This document shows, piece by piece, positions 25,901 through 33,931 of a DNA stretch of 40,462 nucleotides. The notes beneath the pieces are model-generated. The model saw nothing but the letters and a program-made list of their open reading frames with translations, had not been told where the DNA came from and made no database searches. The first letter of the stretch is position 1. Each line of letters begins with the position of its first letter. The DNA lies in NCBI GenBank assembly GCA_024400415.1, contig JAKSMS010000016.1, positions 1 to 40,462 on the forward strand, in the 5' to 3' direction. The translations under genes were made by a program, and so were the position numbers. The stretch is from Bacteroidales bacterium. GTDB taxonomy: Bacteria; Bacteroidota; Bacteroidia; Bacteroidales; P3.

Positions 25901-28891
25901 GTTCGAACCAACCTGGTTGGTAGTATTGCTGCCTGGGGTATAGTTCAAAGCATAGTTGTAGTTATCGAGGGTAGCAATGATGTTGTTCTTGAAAATGCTG
26001 TTGTCGATAGAAACGCCGCCGAAGCTTGCTGCAGCAATGTCTGAACGGGAATCGGCGGTAAACTTAACCGAGTTGTATACAATCTTGGTATACGATGCGC
26101 TCTGGATGTTGAGTGGAGACACAATACTGATAGCAGTACCGTCATCCTCTTCCACAATCATGTTGTTGGCGATGATGGCATAGCCGGTAGCAGAACCAGT
26201 AACCGTAGCGGCACCGATAGCAGCAGCACCATGACTGGTATAAACCTTGTTGCGGGTAACCTTAGTGGTTCCGTAAGCATTCTGCAGCAGCACGGCATAA
26301 CCTGCGTTGGAGAGGATATTGTTGAAGTAGTTGCTGTCCACCTCGGCGTTGTTCTGGTTGTAAACATACACGCCGTAGGATCTCTGGCCCGCAAACTGGC
26401 TTCTGGACACCTTGTTGCCTGAAGAACGCTGGTTGATCGACATACCGCTCAAGTCTACGCCGCTAACGCCGCCGTTGAAGGTACAGCCGTCAACGGTGAG
26501 GTTGTTACAGTTGCCCGAATAGATCAAGGCCTGAGTACCGCCATTTACATCGTCGAAAGTACAGCCCTCAAACTTGCAATAATTGCTGCTGCTTCCCAAA
26601 CGAGCCATGTAGGTGAGCGGAGCCTCATTGATTGAGCGGAAGGTGACGTTTCTGAATCGGGTGTAGGTGGCATTCTGGAGATCTGCGATATGGGTAGTCA
26701 CTGCCGAATCTGCCAGGAACACAACGGCACCGCTGTTGAGCGGTTCGAAGGTCAGATAGCTGGTAGCAGATGCACCCGAGAAAGCAGGAATCTCAAAAGG
26801 CTCGTAAGTTCCCGGGGCCAGCTTCACGGTGAGGCCGCCAGAGATACCGCAGCTGCTCAGCGAGAAGAGGAACTCGTGCATCGAGCCAAAGTCGGCATTG
26901 GCACCGCCGATCTGACGAACACCGGTCATTGGACCTGCGCAAGCGATGAACTCGCAGAAAGCAGTATCGTTGTAGGGTTCGTGGTCGCGATAGCGGTTGC
27001 TGCCAGAGGTCATGGTATCCTCAACCCAAGCAGTGATGGTATGATAACCAGGAGTGAACTGCTGAGTGGAAGTAAGGGTTACCGTCTGAGTAGCGTTGGA
27101 TGCTAAGCTTCCGGTCCAGTTGTAATAAACAGGATTGTTGTTATCCAACTGATAAGCGATACGGATACCGTTGAGCGTGTTCACACCAAAATTCTTCAGA
27201 GTAACCTGCACCTGCTGATTGGTGTTGGCAGTTGCAGCTGAAGCCGATGATGGGAAAACCACTTCAGCAATACCACAGTCGTTGATCAGTGGAGGATTCT
27301 GATCCATGTTGAATGCAAAGTTAGGCATCTTCTGCTCTGACTGGTAGGCATTGTTGTACTCGGTATAGGTGTAGGGGTCATACTCCATAAAGGAGACGTC
27401 GGCATTATAAAGGGTTGCCTTACTTGGCAGGGTAGAAATACCTGCAAGGCCGATTGCCGAAGGCATATCGTTGGAGTTGTTCTGGATTATCTGAACGATG
27501 AGGTCCTTGCCGGCATAGAAGAATGTATCCTGCAGCGTCAGGCTGAAGGGGTTGTTATTGACCGTGATCGGGAAGTTGATGTTACCACGATACACAGTTT
27601 GAGTATAGTCGTTTGAGAATTCAAGGATTGGCGAGGTCGTATAGGTCGAATAGGCGTTCTTCATTCTAATTGACACATCTTCACGGGTCTGGGGCGCTGT
27701 CTGTAATCCTGACTTAATCAAAAAAGAAAGACCTGTTATCGAACCTGCTTCGAATCCTGCATTATGGAGCAGTGCGCTATCGAGCACAAACTCGGCTTTA
27801 CCGATTGCCTCTGTTGGGAACGGGTAAAAAGTAAGAGTGTATGGAGCATTGGGCACATTGCCATTCATGGACACATATCCTGAATTAGCAGCACCTCTAA
27901 CGCATCGATACTCATACCACGCTGCTTCACTGGCTGGTTGGGTAGCTGTATTCTGGTTGTTGGAGGCATCCTTTGCCACTATCCGGAAATACATCATGGT
28001 GTCGTAACCTTCGAAAGGCATACGGATAGTATAGCGGTTTGCCACACCTGGCACCTGGCTCATAGTCTGCTTATGCACAGTATTGCTGTGACCAATCTTG
28101 TACAGCACATACACTGAGTCTGGGTTGATGGACAGGGAGTTGTTTCCGGCCTTCACGTCTGCCACGATCTTGGCACCTCGAGAACTGGGGTGATTTACCA
28201 GGTCCGGATACTGAAGCATCTTGATTACAGGCTTCACGATAGGCTGGGCACTAGCCCTAACCACGATATCGTCGAGATACCAGCCCTGGTCTGCCACACC
28301 GAAGTTGCCTGTCTTGGCATAAAGGGTGATTCGGATGTTGAGTTTACGGTTACCAGCGTTAACATTGGTGAAGATACGGTCAAGGTTGAAACGTTCATTT
28401 CTCCACCAGGAGGCATCCATCTGGCCGTTGGTACTCCACTCTGGATATGCCATGTTGCTAAAATAGCCACAGCCGTTGTAGAAGTCGGAGTAGTTGCCCG
28501 TTCTGTCGTAGTAGGTCGTCGTCAGTCGGGTCCAAGTGTTTGACGAAGCCAGCTTAGCCTCAATCATGGCCACCTGCTCTGAGGAAGCACAGTTGCTTGG
28601 GTTCACGTTGTTGATGTGGGCGAACTCAAGGGTAAAATAGTTCAACGTGGCATAAGACGACATGTCGATCTCATCGAGAACTATCACAGCCTGGTTGCCG
28701 TGAGTAATCTTCATAGCTCTCGAACCTCCGTAGTAGAAAGAGGTCTGCGGGGCAGCCGTACCGGATTGAACGGTATAGTTTGCCGTCTCATTCACTTCAA
28801 AGCCTTGACGGAACACTTCATAGATTTGAGCTTGCATAGAAAAGCTCAAAATCGTAAAAATTACGCCAAGCAAAAAAGATTTTTTTCTCAT
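16967..28891 (-). CDS. Giant modular surface protein secreted by T9SS, 3974 aa
   Basis: The single frame covers 11.9 kb. It has a signal peptide (MRKKSF to SMQAQ). Approximate modules follow. Residues 22-215: a jelly-roll ending WYLDDIVV. 565-600: a CARDB-like domain (LKNFGVNTLNG). 680-990: parallel beta-helix (LTVDGCTFNGG). 1283-1370: a region like a lamin-tail domain (ISEVAF, YAVELTNVGDYPADLYND). 1910-1985: CARDB-like. 2030-2420: second beta-helix (YLTLKNLTIYGK). 3010-3120: a GEVED domain (VWIDYNRDGRFS). 3250-3440: a second jelly-roll (CAIDDIRIG). Then several CARDB-like repeats, and at 3898-3974 a type A T9SS tail (VPNPYSHAT, LDLMGRMVY, SSGTYFYG). No enzyme motif was found. Such architecture suggests a surface adhesin or glycan-binding protein. 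It has its own promoter and terminator and no operon partner. T9SS export is well supported; the ligand is unknown. Confidence 0.85.
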   Translation of the reverse strand: MRKKSFLLGVIFTILSFSMQAQIYEVFRQGFEVNETANYTVQSGTAAPQTSFYYGGSRAMKITHGNQAVIVLDEIDMSSYATLNYFTLEFAHINNVNPSNCASSEQVAMIEAKLASSNTWTRLTTTYYDRTGNYSDFYNGCGYFSNMAYPEWSTNGQMDASWWRNERFNLDRIFTNVNAGNRKLNIRITLYAKTGNFGVADQGWYLDDIVVRASAQPIVKPVIKMLQYPDLVNHPSSRGAKIVADVKAGNNSLSINPDSVYVLYKIGHSNTVHKQTMSQVPGVANRYTIRMPFEGYDTMMYFRIVAKDASNNQNTATQPASEAAWYEYRCVRGAANSGYVSMNGNVPNAPYTLTFYPFPTEAIGKAEFVLDSALLHNAGFEAGSITGLSFLIKSGLQTAPQTREDVSIRMKNAYSTYTTSPILEFSNDYTQTVYRGNINFPITVNNNPFSLTLQDTFFYAGKDLIVQIIQNNSNDMPSAIGLAGISTLPSKATLYNADVSFMEYDPYTYTEYNNAYQSEQKMPNFAFNMDQNPPLINDCGIAEVVFPSSASAATANTNQQVQVTLKNFGVNTLNGIRIAYQLDNNNPVYYNWTGSLASNATQTVTLTSTQQFTPGYHTITAWVEDTMTSGSNRYRDHEPYNDTAFCEFIACAGPMTGVRQIGGANADFGSMHEFLFSLSSCGISGGLTVKLAPGTYEPFEIPAFSGASATSYLTFEPLNSGAVVFLADSAVTTHIADLQNATYTRFRNVTFRSINEAPLTYMARLGSSSNYCKFEGCTFDDVNGGTQALIYSGNCNNLTVDGCTFNGGVSGVDLSGMSINQRSSGNKVSRSQFAGQRSYGVYVYNQNNAEVDSNYFNNILSNAGYAVLLQNAYGTTKVTRNKVYTSHGAAAIGAATVTGSATGYAIIANNMIVEEDDGTAISIVSPLNIQSASYTKIVYNSVKFTADSRSDIAAASFGGVSIDNSIFKNNIIATLDNYNYALNYTPGSNTTNQVGSNIYYTRGAALNRLGSNTYNNINAWRTAVPSDNLSQKVNPSFLNGERVDLRTFNQAVKNIAVPIAGVTDDMFGTVRPTTPCVGAFEFDALYYDFEIVDLVEPFDSYCGGTNAIPLRLKMYNWGTTTFTPSASNPLKIVYQYGSVTDSVSVSTAITSGDTTLVNTTATLNMPSYATSDREYALKLWISCSSDPNNTNDTARYTVRSNYVSPAPSPVAVTSPYQQPATINVNTGINTWPVNVYNVGPTMPSTLYWYASATSDSILHRGTPFVSDSLMRDTVFYFRQHRELPIIRISEVAFDNNYTSATSTVVGSTSPRPVWLNTGTKYAVELTNVGDYPADLYNDTIAMYSSNSGFNNKIFKVPTHVMIQPGASVVLQFFTPLTTTDSTVTIPATPKITNAPSTQPVAVVYRHAGAICDAVPIRIRKLISGVDSILDMTTTTQWNNLNVPNYIWSGPGLLVESVNAGISRIGWPQNPAATPANTAQYWRAATNQYPLTLGTTNPDLILYHTNDCEGPRATATVTLSGVPNIDLAVETDPIQGGCGLGDETVSCTLSNYGIQNCPVAYVSYSVNGVLVQTDTVNNLAAGASVHHTFSTPVNMHAATDQTFVIKTFVVRNTTELASTLINDTSAISVQSLRTPDAPVASSATTNYAQSATLSAVSSNTSDGFVWYSRYGVALDTTTSNTFVTPILYADDTFYVSAVNVNSNESVLGTGTAQSANTDKICPFASNNRFYKSQFIYTAAELQAAGVQPGNITSLSFEMTANTATAANTPTFASYTISMGATNNEIFSANNAWETVNNEVFSSSSVTFPSSAIGWYTFQLQTPYLWDGTSNIVIQICREMSSALAQTVKGRYTSKTNSCLGLTNDASAVCSATGNGTRSANRPNMKVGSAIFGCAGPTCLVPVTVVGAPDYDAAVVWNGSFNGNGTGYSSCGPISLPIRVRNQGSVDMDNYSVVMRVDGDSVATYHNTASIVAGDSAAINLPAYSFTPGRHVVSAQVVLSGDTITNNDEVSTILPVRFCGGSYNVGPGTNFVSISAATDTLNEVGMDGSVVFNIVSGTYDGQATFGSFNGADSSRTVTFQSLSGNADDVVLTAAPTTDANYVINIDGSQYLTLKNLTIYGKHTTGSGNNIYATAVQLANCSNVNFDSVVVRVKSTSSLSNNANGIVIYDGVENVNITNSLIDSGYFAITTKATTEDLSGAINIHNNQIHGFFNRGINLRNLHDVSIVGNRIESATAAANRPLYGVYIAGHTGLFELVQNHIYLSDDFSGGRRGITLNNVLGTQARRAKVYDNMVSCYSSGMAGLNPSCGLLIDSASTYINVYFNTFRVYAGINQGASRAVSIGNTIDNITNINVRDNIMANFSQGYAYYVKSTAAIPSNGSNYNVYYSNATNPKLAFYGLEMTTLADLQAANNQDDHSIVQQPYFLNDMNDLHVASGQFSDCGEYLAQVPQDIDGNTRPQIPNPTIGAHEYGRQQYDLSIIEVIEPYLPRTTNPHPTIEGKTMRVIVKIFNNGLNNVNGASWSADLVGTTNNTGVRPIPTMTPRQYWTDTAFIQTQLGLVDTHFVHVHLDTPSSIADANLDDNDTLVKIFLDPAYDLQVTSVAATGGCAPLNSNSTVTITIKNVGLDTIPVTMPLTFGFSAYTSYNQNTGVGTRTISTFPQNVTETQYLTAFLPPQTSRPIILNTHANLYPTGKDTNMTAVKVRGWVHCQYDLYPTGNGHQDTAISGNINSFYTPQAPVGVDNHIPYATWDTVWASQRNSRPIEWYRDSTNLNSRFNVKNQYAASTHWDNGPQYFHDSTYYLRTTTDKGCISPFSTVTVYLNPLVNKDAAVEQVLNPRPTGTVFAEDDTVKVRLVNYGSQTISNIPVTYQLLNGAGTQVFQQVTETCSASIASGQTYDFNFDSLLQIPAPNTPTAYKIRVWTDLPGEQVRLNDTIRFIYTTTYQGLNGTYPTISVGTDGLDITRVSFNSLHNEMFPLGYGYNNFGAYGTPEIPVLHLTRGTHDTLFVQCENRIGSDSRSGSSAKLGVWIDYNRDGRFSLDETNEEWIASTTIMAEDTIPLAIPVTIPEDAWFGHMRMRIFLCGDDCNSINPGGKVNVVSGTPTVSSNIDNGDVHDYMLYIDPEPPAYDVAINHIVGTRGKQGFFDTISRFSPILRNRIEDGPQTIYFNVANKGASALTNIDINYSFNGPNDTTSGVINWTGNLMPGYSTMVAVPTYSFDEGTTELQLSIDQTGDRDPSNNTFSFEFHRFHVVVLKHEDDFEGVSMWYAPKGYSQYTRNVWQLGTPAKNTIVGTASGDNAWCTDLDHTIVTGKYGNYSILYSPIIDISSVRADTLAMYLNRAMPAGSKLVLQFLNFDRPVHKWVDLFGIDTVTTWYNEEGCFSGSSNGRYVDQILSLRSVSGDFPQDLQFRFIYCTNPGANDNTSYGDGCAIDDIRIGRAQRAEDVGIVDIIEPTEPRYGETIYPKVVIKNYGYATRNRVEVGYIPHGSNLSKTGVWTGTLEPGDTVHYRFERGFVITSDFPDTFAITAFSFLGTDIYYDNDSNTRIFTLAPLSHDLNVQQIISPTPRVVAGDSLDITVKIRNFGTDPMDNISLSYVFNGAAPVTEQVDFTQYVGPDGLPSMEYFNYTFKHRVRASLGYMTLQVYGNYDRDVYPYNDTVSRALEGITSIKDIAAVGVIVDVTNKDNLDRVYLVIQNQGARSANDFEVGFYVDGDTTTTYRTTYHTEMPLASLAQTTFLFDSLLPRRNEPRDIACGFVNLIGDNNSANDTTNILLEPQVDIKLHRIEIEENRSEECRVRLVVENIGNAVLTKTQTLSGTINGVELAKTDSERSLIPGNIYYLPINGTVPKVATRDYQGRCKIYQASDVDHDNDESTIVRVLNYFEDIVDADESDGIVLHQNVPNPYSHATSIDFEIPAPGDVTFYVLDLMGRMVYSQTAPYSMGTNTIHYNSDQLSSGTYFYGIIFDGKRVMRKMVVK

Positions 28892-28982
28892 GGTTTAATA
28901 TTATTATTTATTTTATTTACAGAACAATACCAAGGAAAATGCATAGGTTTTGCTACCCATATTCACACTTTCATTGAACAAG

Positions 28983-29015
28983 CAAAGATACACAATTTTT
29001 TGAACATAACCACAA
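28983..29015 (-). promoter_or_regulatory. Promoter of the giant T9SS protein gene
   Basis: On the minus strand TTG (complement of 29013-29015) and TATCTTTG (complement of 28983-28990) are 22 nt apart, matching the Bacteroidetes consensus. The start would fall near 28977, giving a leader of about 85 nt before the ATG at 28891. Confidence 0.7.
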
Positions 29016-29051
29016 CTTTTTGCATTTTTTTATTAATTATATTTTTATGAC

Positions 29052-29089
29052 AAAAAAAACACGGGTTTCAACCACCTGGTCAAAACCCG
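29052..29089 (-). terminator. Terminator of the ruvB-hutI-ABC-rlmB operon
   Basis: On the minus strand a 7-bp perfect stem (CGGGTTT with AAACCCG, 29083-29089 with 29062-29068) encloses a loop that can pair further. It is followed by TG and eight T. It lies 68 bp past the rlmB stop codon. Confidence 0.85.
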
Positions 29090-29157
29090 CAAAAACGACA
29101 ATATTTTTGTTGCGTTATTCTACACAATTCTGCTCATTCTGCAACAACTCAAGAAGG

Positions 29158-30021
29158 TCACTGCCCCCTCTGGCGAAGCATCTCATACATAAACACTGCT
29201 GCCGCAACAGACACGTTCAACGACTGCACATTGCCGCAGATAGGCAGCTTGGCTCGAGTGTCGCAAAGCTTGAGAATCTCTGGGCTGATACCCGTTTCTT
29301 CCGACCCCATCACCAGCAGCGTAGGCTTACGAAAATCCACTGACAGATAATCCGTTGCGCCTTTTTCTGTAGCTGCGCACACCTGCATTTCAAACTGCTT
29401 TGCCAGATTGATCACCGTCTTCAGATTCTGCTCCCTGCAGATAGGAAGCCTCAGCAAGGCCCCCGACGAGGTCTTGATCGCATCCTCGTTCACCTGGGCG
29501 CTGCCATGGTCTGGCACCACAATAGCATCCACTCCTGCACATTCTGCCGAGCGGGCTATTGCACCCAAATTTCGAACATCGGTAATATGGTCGAGCATTA
29601 CAATAAAGGGAACTCGTCCTTTTGCTTCAAGCACGGGGACCAGGTCCATGAACGACTTATATGCTACAGGTGCTATCGTAGCCACGACTCCCTGGTGGTT
29701 GCTGGTCGTCATGCGGTTCAGCTTCTCTACTGGCACATATTGGAATGGGATGTTGAGCTGGCTGAGGGCCGACTTCAATTCGCCAACAAGAGCGCCGCTC
29801 AGTCCCGACTGGATGAACACTTTGTCCACCTGCTGGTCAGAATCCAACGCCTCCATTACCGGACGCAGTCCATATACTATCTGCTGCTTGGACTTACGCT
29901 CATGGACAAATTTTTCAGCTGATTCTGAAGGTCTTCCTTGGTGACCGTAACGATTATTCTTTCTCGGCTCGCCTTCATGGGATGAACGCGACTGGAATCG
30001 CGGATTAGTAGTTTTTTCCAT
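29158..30021 (-). CDS. rlmB: 23S rRNA (guanosine-2'-O-)-methyltransferase, RlmB type (SpoU family)
   Basis: The product is 287 aa and uses SAM to methylate a guanosine ribose in 23S rRNA (G2251 in E. coli). After a basic, probably disordered leader of about 45 residues comes the substrate-binding domain ([12 protein letters not shown], 48-59). The trefoil-knot methyltransferase follows, with motif 1 [10 protein letters not shown] (148-157), motif 2 MGSEETGIS (238-246) and motif 3 [15 protein letters not shown] (259-273). The Asn, Arg, Glu and Ser expected for SpoU enzymes are present. Its ATG lies within the end of the upstream ABC gene (17-nt overlap), so the two are coupled. It is the last gene before the operon terminator. 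TrmH-group enzymes are alike, but the N-terminal domain favours RlmB. Confidence 0.88.
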   Translation of the reverse strand: MEKTTNPRFQSRSSHEGEPRKNNRYGHQGRPSESAEKFVHERKSKQQIVYGLRPVMEALDSDQQVDKVFIQSGLSGALVGELKSALSQLNIPFQYVPVEKLNRMTTSNHQGVVATIAPVAYKSFMDLVPVLEAKGRVPFIVMLDHITDVRNLGAIARSAECAGVDAIVVPDHGSAQVNEDAIKTSSGALLRLPICREQNLKTVINLAKQFEMQVCAATEKGATDYLSVDFRKPTLLVMGSEETGISPEILKLCDTRAKLPICGNVQSLNVSVAAAVFMYEMLRQRGQ

Positions 30022-30655
30022 CTTTGATTATGATTTTACGATCAGCCATCTCGGCCAATTCTTCATTATGTGTTACTATTACAAACGTCTGTCCGTACTG
30101 CTCTCGGAGGTCAAAGAAGAGTCTATGCAGTTCTTTGGCATGAACCGAATCCAAGTTGCCTGATGGCTCATCGGCCAGCACCACTGACGGCGCATTCATC
30201 AAGGCCCTAGCCACCGCAACACGCTGCTGTTCACCGCCCGAAAGCTCCGCCGGCTTATGGTCCGACCTTGCCGAAAGATTCATATCGTTGAGCAGCTTCA
30301 GACCCCTCTCGCGGGTCTTCTCCAACGACTCGCCCTTGATCATGGCCGGCATGCACACATTCTCCAGCGCCGTGAATTCTGGCAGCAGATTGTGGAATTG
30401 AAACACATACCCGATATGCTCATTCCTAAACCTTGCCAGCTGCTTGTCGGAGAAGCGGGTCACGTCGGTGCCATCCAGTATCAGCGTGCCGCTAGTCGGA
30501 CGCTCCAACGTGCCCATGATTTGAAGCAGGGTGGTCTTGCCGGCACCCGAGGCTCCCACAATAGAGACCACCTCTCCCCTATCCACGCGCAGCGAAACAT
30601 CCTTCAGCACCTGAAGGTCGCCGTATGACTTGCAGACGTCGCAGACTTCTATCAT
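30005..30655 (-). CDS. ABC transporter ATP-binding protein, LolD/MacB type
   Basis: The product is 216 aa, a lone ATPase. Walker A is GASGAGKT (34-41), the signature [15 protein letters not shown] (138-152), and Walker [13 protein letters not shown] (158-169). The form of the signature and the GNLD after Walker B are those of the LolD/MacB/FtsE group, which drive lipoprotein release or act as mechanotransmitters without transporting through the membrane. No permease gene lies in the window, so its LolC/E-like partner must be elsewhere. It overlaps hutI by 4 nt and rlmB by 17 nt. LolD is the most likely identity but cannot be separated from related ATPases on sequence alone. Confidence 0.85.
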   Translation of the reverse strand: MIEVCDVCKSYGDLQVLKDVSLRVDRGEVVSIVGASGAGKTTLLQIMGTLERPTSGTLILDGTDVTRFSDKQLARFRNEHIGYVFQFHNLLPEFTALENVCMPAMIKGESLEKTRERGLKLLNDMNLSARSDHKPAELSGGEQQRVAVARALMNAPSVVLADEPSGNLDSVHAKELHRLFFDLREQYGQTFVIVTHNEELAEMADRKIIIKDGKNY

Positions 30656-31887
30656 TGCTCCTTGCCATTAAGGAACACCTTCTCCACCTTATTCTCGCCA
30701 TACGCATAGGGCATATATTCATACGTGGAGATGGGCTTAGTGATATAGAAATTGGCCACCTTGCCCTTTGCAATGCTGCCCAGCTTGTCGCTCACGCCCA
30801 TAGCATAGGCGCTATTCATCGTGGTGGCATTGAAGGCCTCCTCGGGAAGCATGCGGTAGTTCACGCAGGCCATCGAGAGAATCAGCTGCATGTTAGGCGA
30901 CGGCGAGGATCCTGGGTTGCAGTCGCTAGACATTGCCACGCCCAATCCGGCATCCATCATCTTGCGCACTGGAGCGTGCTGCATATTCAAGAAGAATGCT
31001 GCTCCCGGCAATACGGTAGGCATAGTCTCCGAACCCAGCAGGCAGGCTATCTCCTCATCGCCCGTAAACTCGAGATGGTCGCAGCTCAGCGCGTTATACT
31101 TCACTGCCACCTGGATACCGCCCGAGCAGGCCATCTCGTTGGCGTGAATCTTTGGCCTCATGCCATGCTTGATGCCGGCCTCGAGCATGCGCTCCGTATC
31201 TTCGCAGGTGAAGAATCCTTCATCGCAGAACACGTCGATGTAGTCTGCCAGCCCTTCGGCTGCTGCTTGAGGAATCATCTCGTCGATCACCAGGTCTACA
31301 AACTTTTCCTGACGGCCTCTATACTCCATGGGAATACCATGAGCGCCCAGCAGGGTAGCCTTGATGGTGAGCGGCGAGTCCTCCTTCAGTCTACGGATCA
31401 CGCGCAGCATCTTCATCTCGGCCTCGGTGGTCATTCCATAGCCGCTCTTTATCTCAACGGCGCCCGTGCCGAAGCCTATCATCTGCTGCAGGCGCATCAT
31501 TGCATCCTCATACAGCTGGTCTTCCGAGGCTTCCTGCACACGCTTGGCGGAATTCAGGATGCCGCCGCCGCGCTTAGCGATCTCGTCGTAGCTCAGGCCG
31601 CGGATCTTGTCGATATACTCTATCTCGCGGCTGCCGGCATACACCAGATGGGTATGCGAGTCGCAGAATGATGGGAACACCATCCTTCCTGTAGCGTCCA
31701 CCTCTTTGTCGAAAGACTGCTCCTTCAGAGCGCCCATCTCGCCGAAGTCGGCAATACGGTCATCTTCCACTATCAGGTAAGCATTCTTGATAGTCTCCAT
31801 CTTAGCCATCTCCTTGCCCATTATTCTGGGTTTGAGATCGCGATCCACCATGCAGAGTTCTTTTATATTTTTTATAAGTGTCTTCAT
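30652..31887 (-). CDS. hutI: Imidazolonepropionase HutI
   Basis: The product, 411 aa, hydrolyses 4-imidazolone-5-propanoate to N-formimino-L-glutamate in histidine degradation. It is an amidohydrolase with its metal ligands visible: SHTH (His78 and His80), KIHANE (His248) and [10 protein letters not shown] (Asp322). The SCDHLEF loop contains His271. [18 protein letters not shown] and [10 protein letters not shown] are also typical of HutI. No hutH, hutU or other hut gene is nearby. Instead the gene sits between ruvB (12-bp gap) and the LolD-like gene (4-nt overlap), so it is probably expressed with them and not controlled by histidine alone. Length is normal. Confidence 0.93.
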   Translation of the reverse strand: MKTLIKNIKELCMVDRDLKPRIMGKEMAKMETIKNAYLIVEDDRIADFGEMGALKEQSFDKEVDATGRMVFPSFCDSHTHLVYAGSREIEYIDKIRGLSYDEIAKRGGGILNSAKRVQEASEDQLYEDAMMRLQQMIGFGTGAVEIKSGYGMTTEAEMKMLRVIRRLKEDSPLTIKATLLGAHGIPMEYRGRQEKFVDLVIDEMIPQAAAEGLADYIDVFCDEGFFTCEDTERMLEAGIKHGMRPKIHANEMACSGGIQVAVKYNALSCDHLEFTGDEEIACLLGSETMPTVLPGAAFFLNMQHAPVRKMMDAGLGVAMSSDCNPGSSPSPNMQLILSMACVNYRMLPEEAFNATTMNSAYAMGVSDKLGSIAKGKVANFYITKPISTYEYMPYAYGENKVEKVFLNGKEQ

Positions 31888-31899
31888 AATCTTTATTAT

Positions 31900-32925
31900 C
31901 TAAAATAATTCTTGTTGTGTTCCATTCATTTTGAGCCTGCCCAGGTGCTGATAGGCCAGCTCCGTAGCCTCTCGGCCTCGAGGGGTGCGCATCAGGTATC
32001 CCTCCTGGATCAAGAAGGGCTCGTACACCTCTTCCACCGTATCGGAATCCTCCCCTACTGCGGTGGCAATATTGTTGATGCCCACAGGGCCGCCCTTGAA
32101 CTTGTCGATGATCGTAGCCAGGATCCTGAGGTCCATCTCGTCCAATCCGTTCCTGTCCACGTTCAGCGCCTGAAGGGCATATCGGGCGATATCGAGGGTT
32201 ATGGTGCCGTCGCCTTTCACTTGGGCAAAGTCCCTCACCCTCCTCAGCAGCAGGTTGGCAATACGGGGAGTGCCGCGGCTGCGGCGTGCAATCTCCAGGG
32301 CCGACTCGCTCGTGATCTTCACATTCAGCAGTCCTGCCGAGCGGTTCACGATGCTGGTAAGGGTGTCTGCATCGTAATATTGCAGGCGGCAGTTGATGCC
32401 GAAACGGGCACGTAGTGGCGCAGTGAGCATGCCGCTTCTCGTGGTGGCGCCCACCAGGGTGAACGGCTTCAGGTTTATCTGTACGCTGCGCGCAGCAGGA
32501 CCCGACTCTATCATGATGTCTATCCTATAGTCCTCCATGGCGGAATAGAGATATTCCTCCACCACGGGCGACAAGCGGTGTATCTCATCGATGAAGAGCA
32601 CGTCGTTCTCCTCCAGGCTCGTCAGCAGCCCCGCCAGGTCGCCCGGCTTGTCGAGCACCGGACCCGACGTCATCCTCAGGTTCACGCCCAGCTCATTGGC
32701 CAAAATCTGCGATAGGGTGGTCTTGCCCAGGCCTGGAGGTCCGTGCAGCAGCACGTGGTCGAGAGGCTCGCCCCTCTCCTTGGCGGCTTTCACAAAAATC
32801 TTCAGATTTTCCACCACCTGGGCCTGCCCGGCAAATGCGTCAAAGCCGGACGGACGCAAGGCCCTTTCCACCTCGCGCTCCTGTGCCGACTGGCTCATTC
32901 CTGTAGCATCCAAATTATTGTTCAT
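31900..32925 (-). CDS. ruvB: Holliday junction branch migration helicase RuvB
   Basis: The product, 341 aa, is the hexameric AAA+ motor that drives branch migration with RuvA at Holliday junctions. Walker A GPPGLGKT is at 62-69, Walker B FIDEIH at 111-116, sensor VGATTRSG near 158-165 and the arginine region LRARFG at 171-176. The C-terminal winged helix contains GPVGI and [11 protein letters not shown]. Length and motifs are standard. It is the first gene of the four-gene minus-strand operon. A possible -7 box (TACTTTTG) lies about 70 nt upstream of the ATG. ruvA and ruvC are not in the window. Confidence 0.97.
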   Translation of the reverse strand: MNNNLDATGMSQSAQEREVERALRPSGFDAFAGQAQVVENLKIFVKAAKERGEPLDHVLLHGPPGLGKTTLSQILANELGVNLRMTSGPVLDKPGDLAGLLTSLEENDVLFIDEIHRLSPVVEEYLYSAMEDYRIDIMIESGPAARSVQINLKPFTLVGATTRSGMLTAPLRARFGINCRLQYYDADTLTSIVNRSAGLLNVKITSESALEIARRSRGTPRIANLLLRRVRDFAQVKGDGTITLDIARYALQALNVDRNGLDEMDLRILATIIDKFKGGPVGINNIATAVGEDSDTVEEVYEPFLIQEGYLMRTPRGREATELAYQHLGRLKMNGTQQELF

Positions 32926-32995
32926 ATCTAGAAACGATTCTTTTTTTCGTAGTTTCGAGTCAAATAGACGTTATCAATTACGCTGTTTGAGAGTG

Positions 32996-33003
32996 CAAAA
33001 GTA
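32996..33003 (-). promoter_or_regulatory. Probable -7 element of the ruvB operon
   Basis: TACTTTTG on the minus strand matches TAnnTTTG and is followed by CAC. No TTG is present about 20 nt upstream, where there is only a T-rich tract. The leader would be about 65 nt. Confidence 0.5.
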
Positions 33004-33097
33004 CATGTTTTTTTTGAAATATGAAAATAAAAAGTCATTAATTGCGTTAAATATAGCAATAATAGAATAAAGTAGGACCTCTAAACGCTAAACTACT

Positions 33098-33931
33098 ATG
33101 AAAAATATCATTGTTGGAACCGACTTCTCTCATGGCTCTTACGCAGCATTGGAAGTAGCCATCGACATTGCCAACAACATAGGCCTCGACATCGAGCTCA
33201 TCTGGGTCCGCAAGACCAAAGAGCTGCCCAGCCAGGAGCAGATGGCCGAACTCACACGCCTTGCCGAGCAGCGCCTCTCCGAACTGTGCAAGCTCCACTC
33301 CCCCAAGCTCACCAAGTCCAAGCTCTCCTACAAGATCCTCAGCGGCAAAGTTGCCAACGCCATCAGCGAAGAGGCCAAGGCCCAGAACACCTTCCTTATC
33401 GCCATCGGCACCAACGGAGCCTCCGGATTCGAGAAATACTGGATGGGCAGCACCGCCGTGCGAATCGTCCAAGACTCCCCCTGCCCCGTGCTCACCATCC
33501 GCGAAGGCTACGACGTCTCCCAGGGCATGAAGCGCATCGTGGTGCCCGTGCGCGTCGACATCAACTCCCGCCAGAAAGTGCCTCACGCTGCACAGATCGC
33601 CAAGATCTTCGGCGCCGAGATCTACATCCTCGGCCTCATCGCCAACAAAGGCGACGAATCCGACATACTCACCTACATCAAGCAGATCGGCATCTTCCTC
33701 AACAAAGAGGGCGTGAAGTACACCCACACCACCCGCCGCTACTCCAACTACTGCGACACCGTCCTGGAGTATGCCGACGAGGTCAAGGCCAACAACATCG
33801 TCATCAACACCGAGCAGGACCGCGTCATATCGCAGCTCTTCCTCGGCACCAACGCCCAACAGATAGTCCACAAATCGCAGATCCCCGTGCTCTGCCTCCA
33901 CCCTAAAGACATTGTTACCCTTGCCAAATAA
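33098..33931 (+). CDS. Universal stress protein with two Usp domains
   Basis: The product is 277 aa and probably cytoplasmic. The first UspA domain covers about residues 1-145 (IIVGTDFSHGSYAAL at the start; IGTNGASGFEKYWMGSTAVRI with the G-x9-G(S/T) nucleotide loop; PCPVLTIRE). The second, about 148-277, is degenerate (RIVVPVRVD, QIPVLCLHP) and lacks a clear nucleotide loop. Such tandem proteins bind ATP and act in stress adaptation. The codons are strongly C-ending. The last codons overlap the start of the next gene. No convincing promoter was found between the divergent ruvB and this ATG. Confidence 0.88.
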   Translation: MKNIIVGTDFSHGSYAALEVAIDIANNIGLDIELIWVRKTKELPSQEQMAELTRLAEQRLSELCKLHSPKLTKSKLSYKILSGKVANAISEEAKAQNTFLIAIGTNGASGFEKYWMGSTAVRIVQDSPCPVLTIREGYDVSQGMKRIVVPVRVDINSRQKVPHAAQIAKIFGAEIYILGLIANKGDESDILTYIKQIGIFLNKEGVKYTHTTRRYSNYCDTVLEYADEVKANNIVINTEQDRVISQLFLGTNAQQIVHKSQIPVLCLHPKDIVTLAK

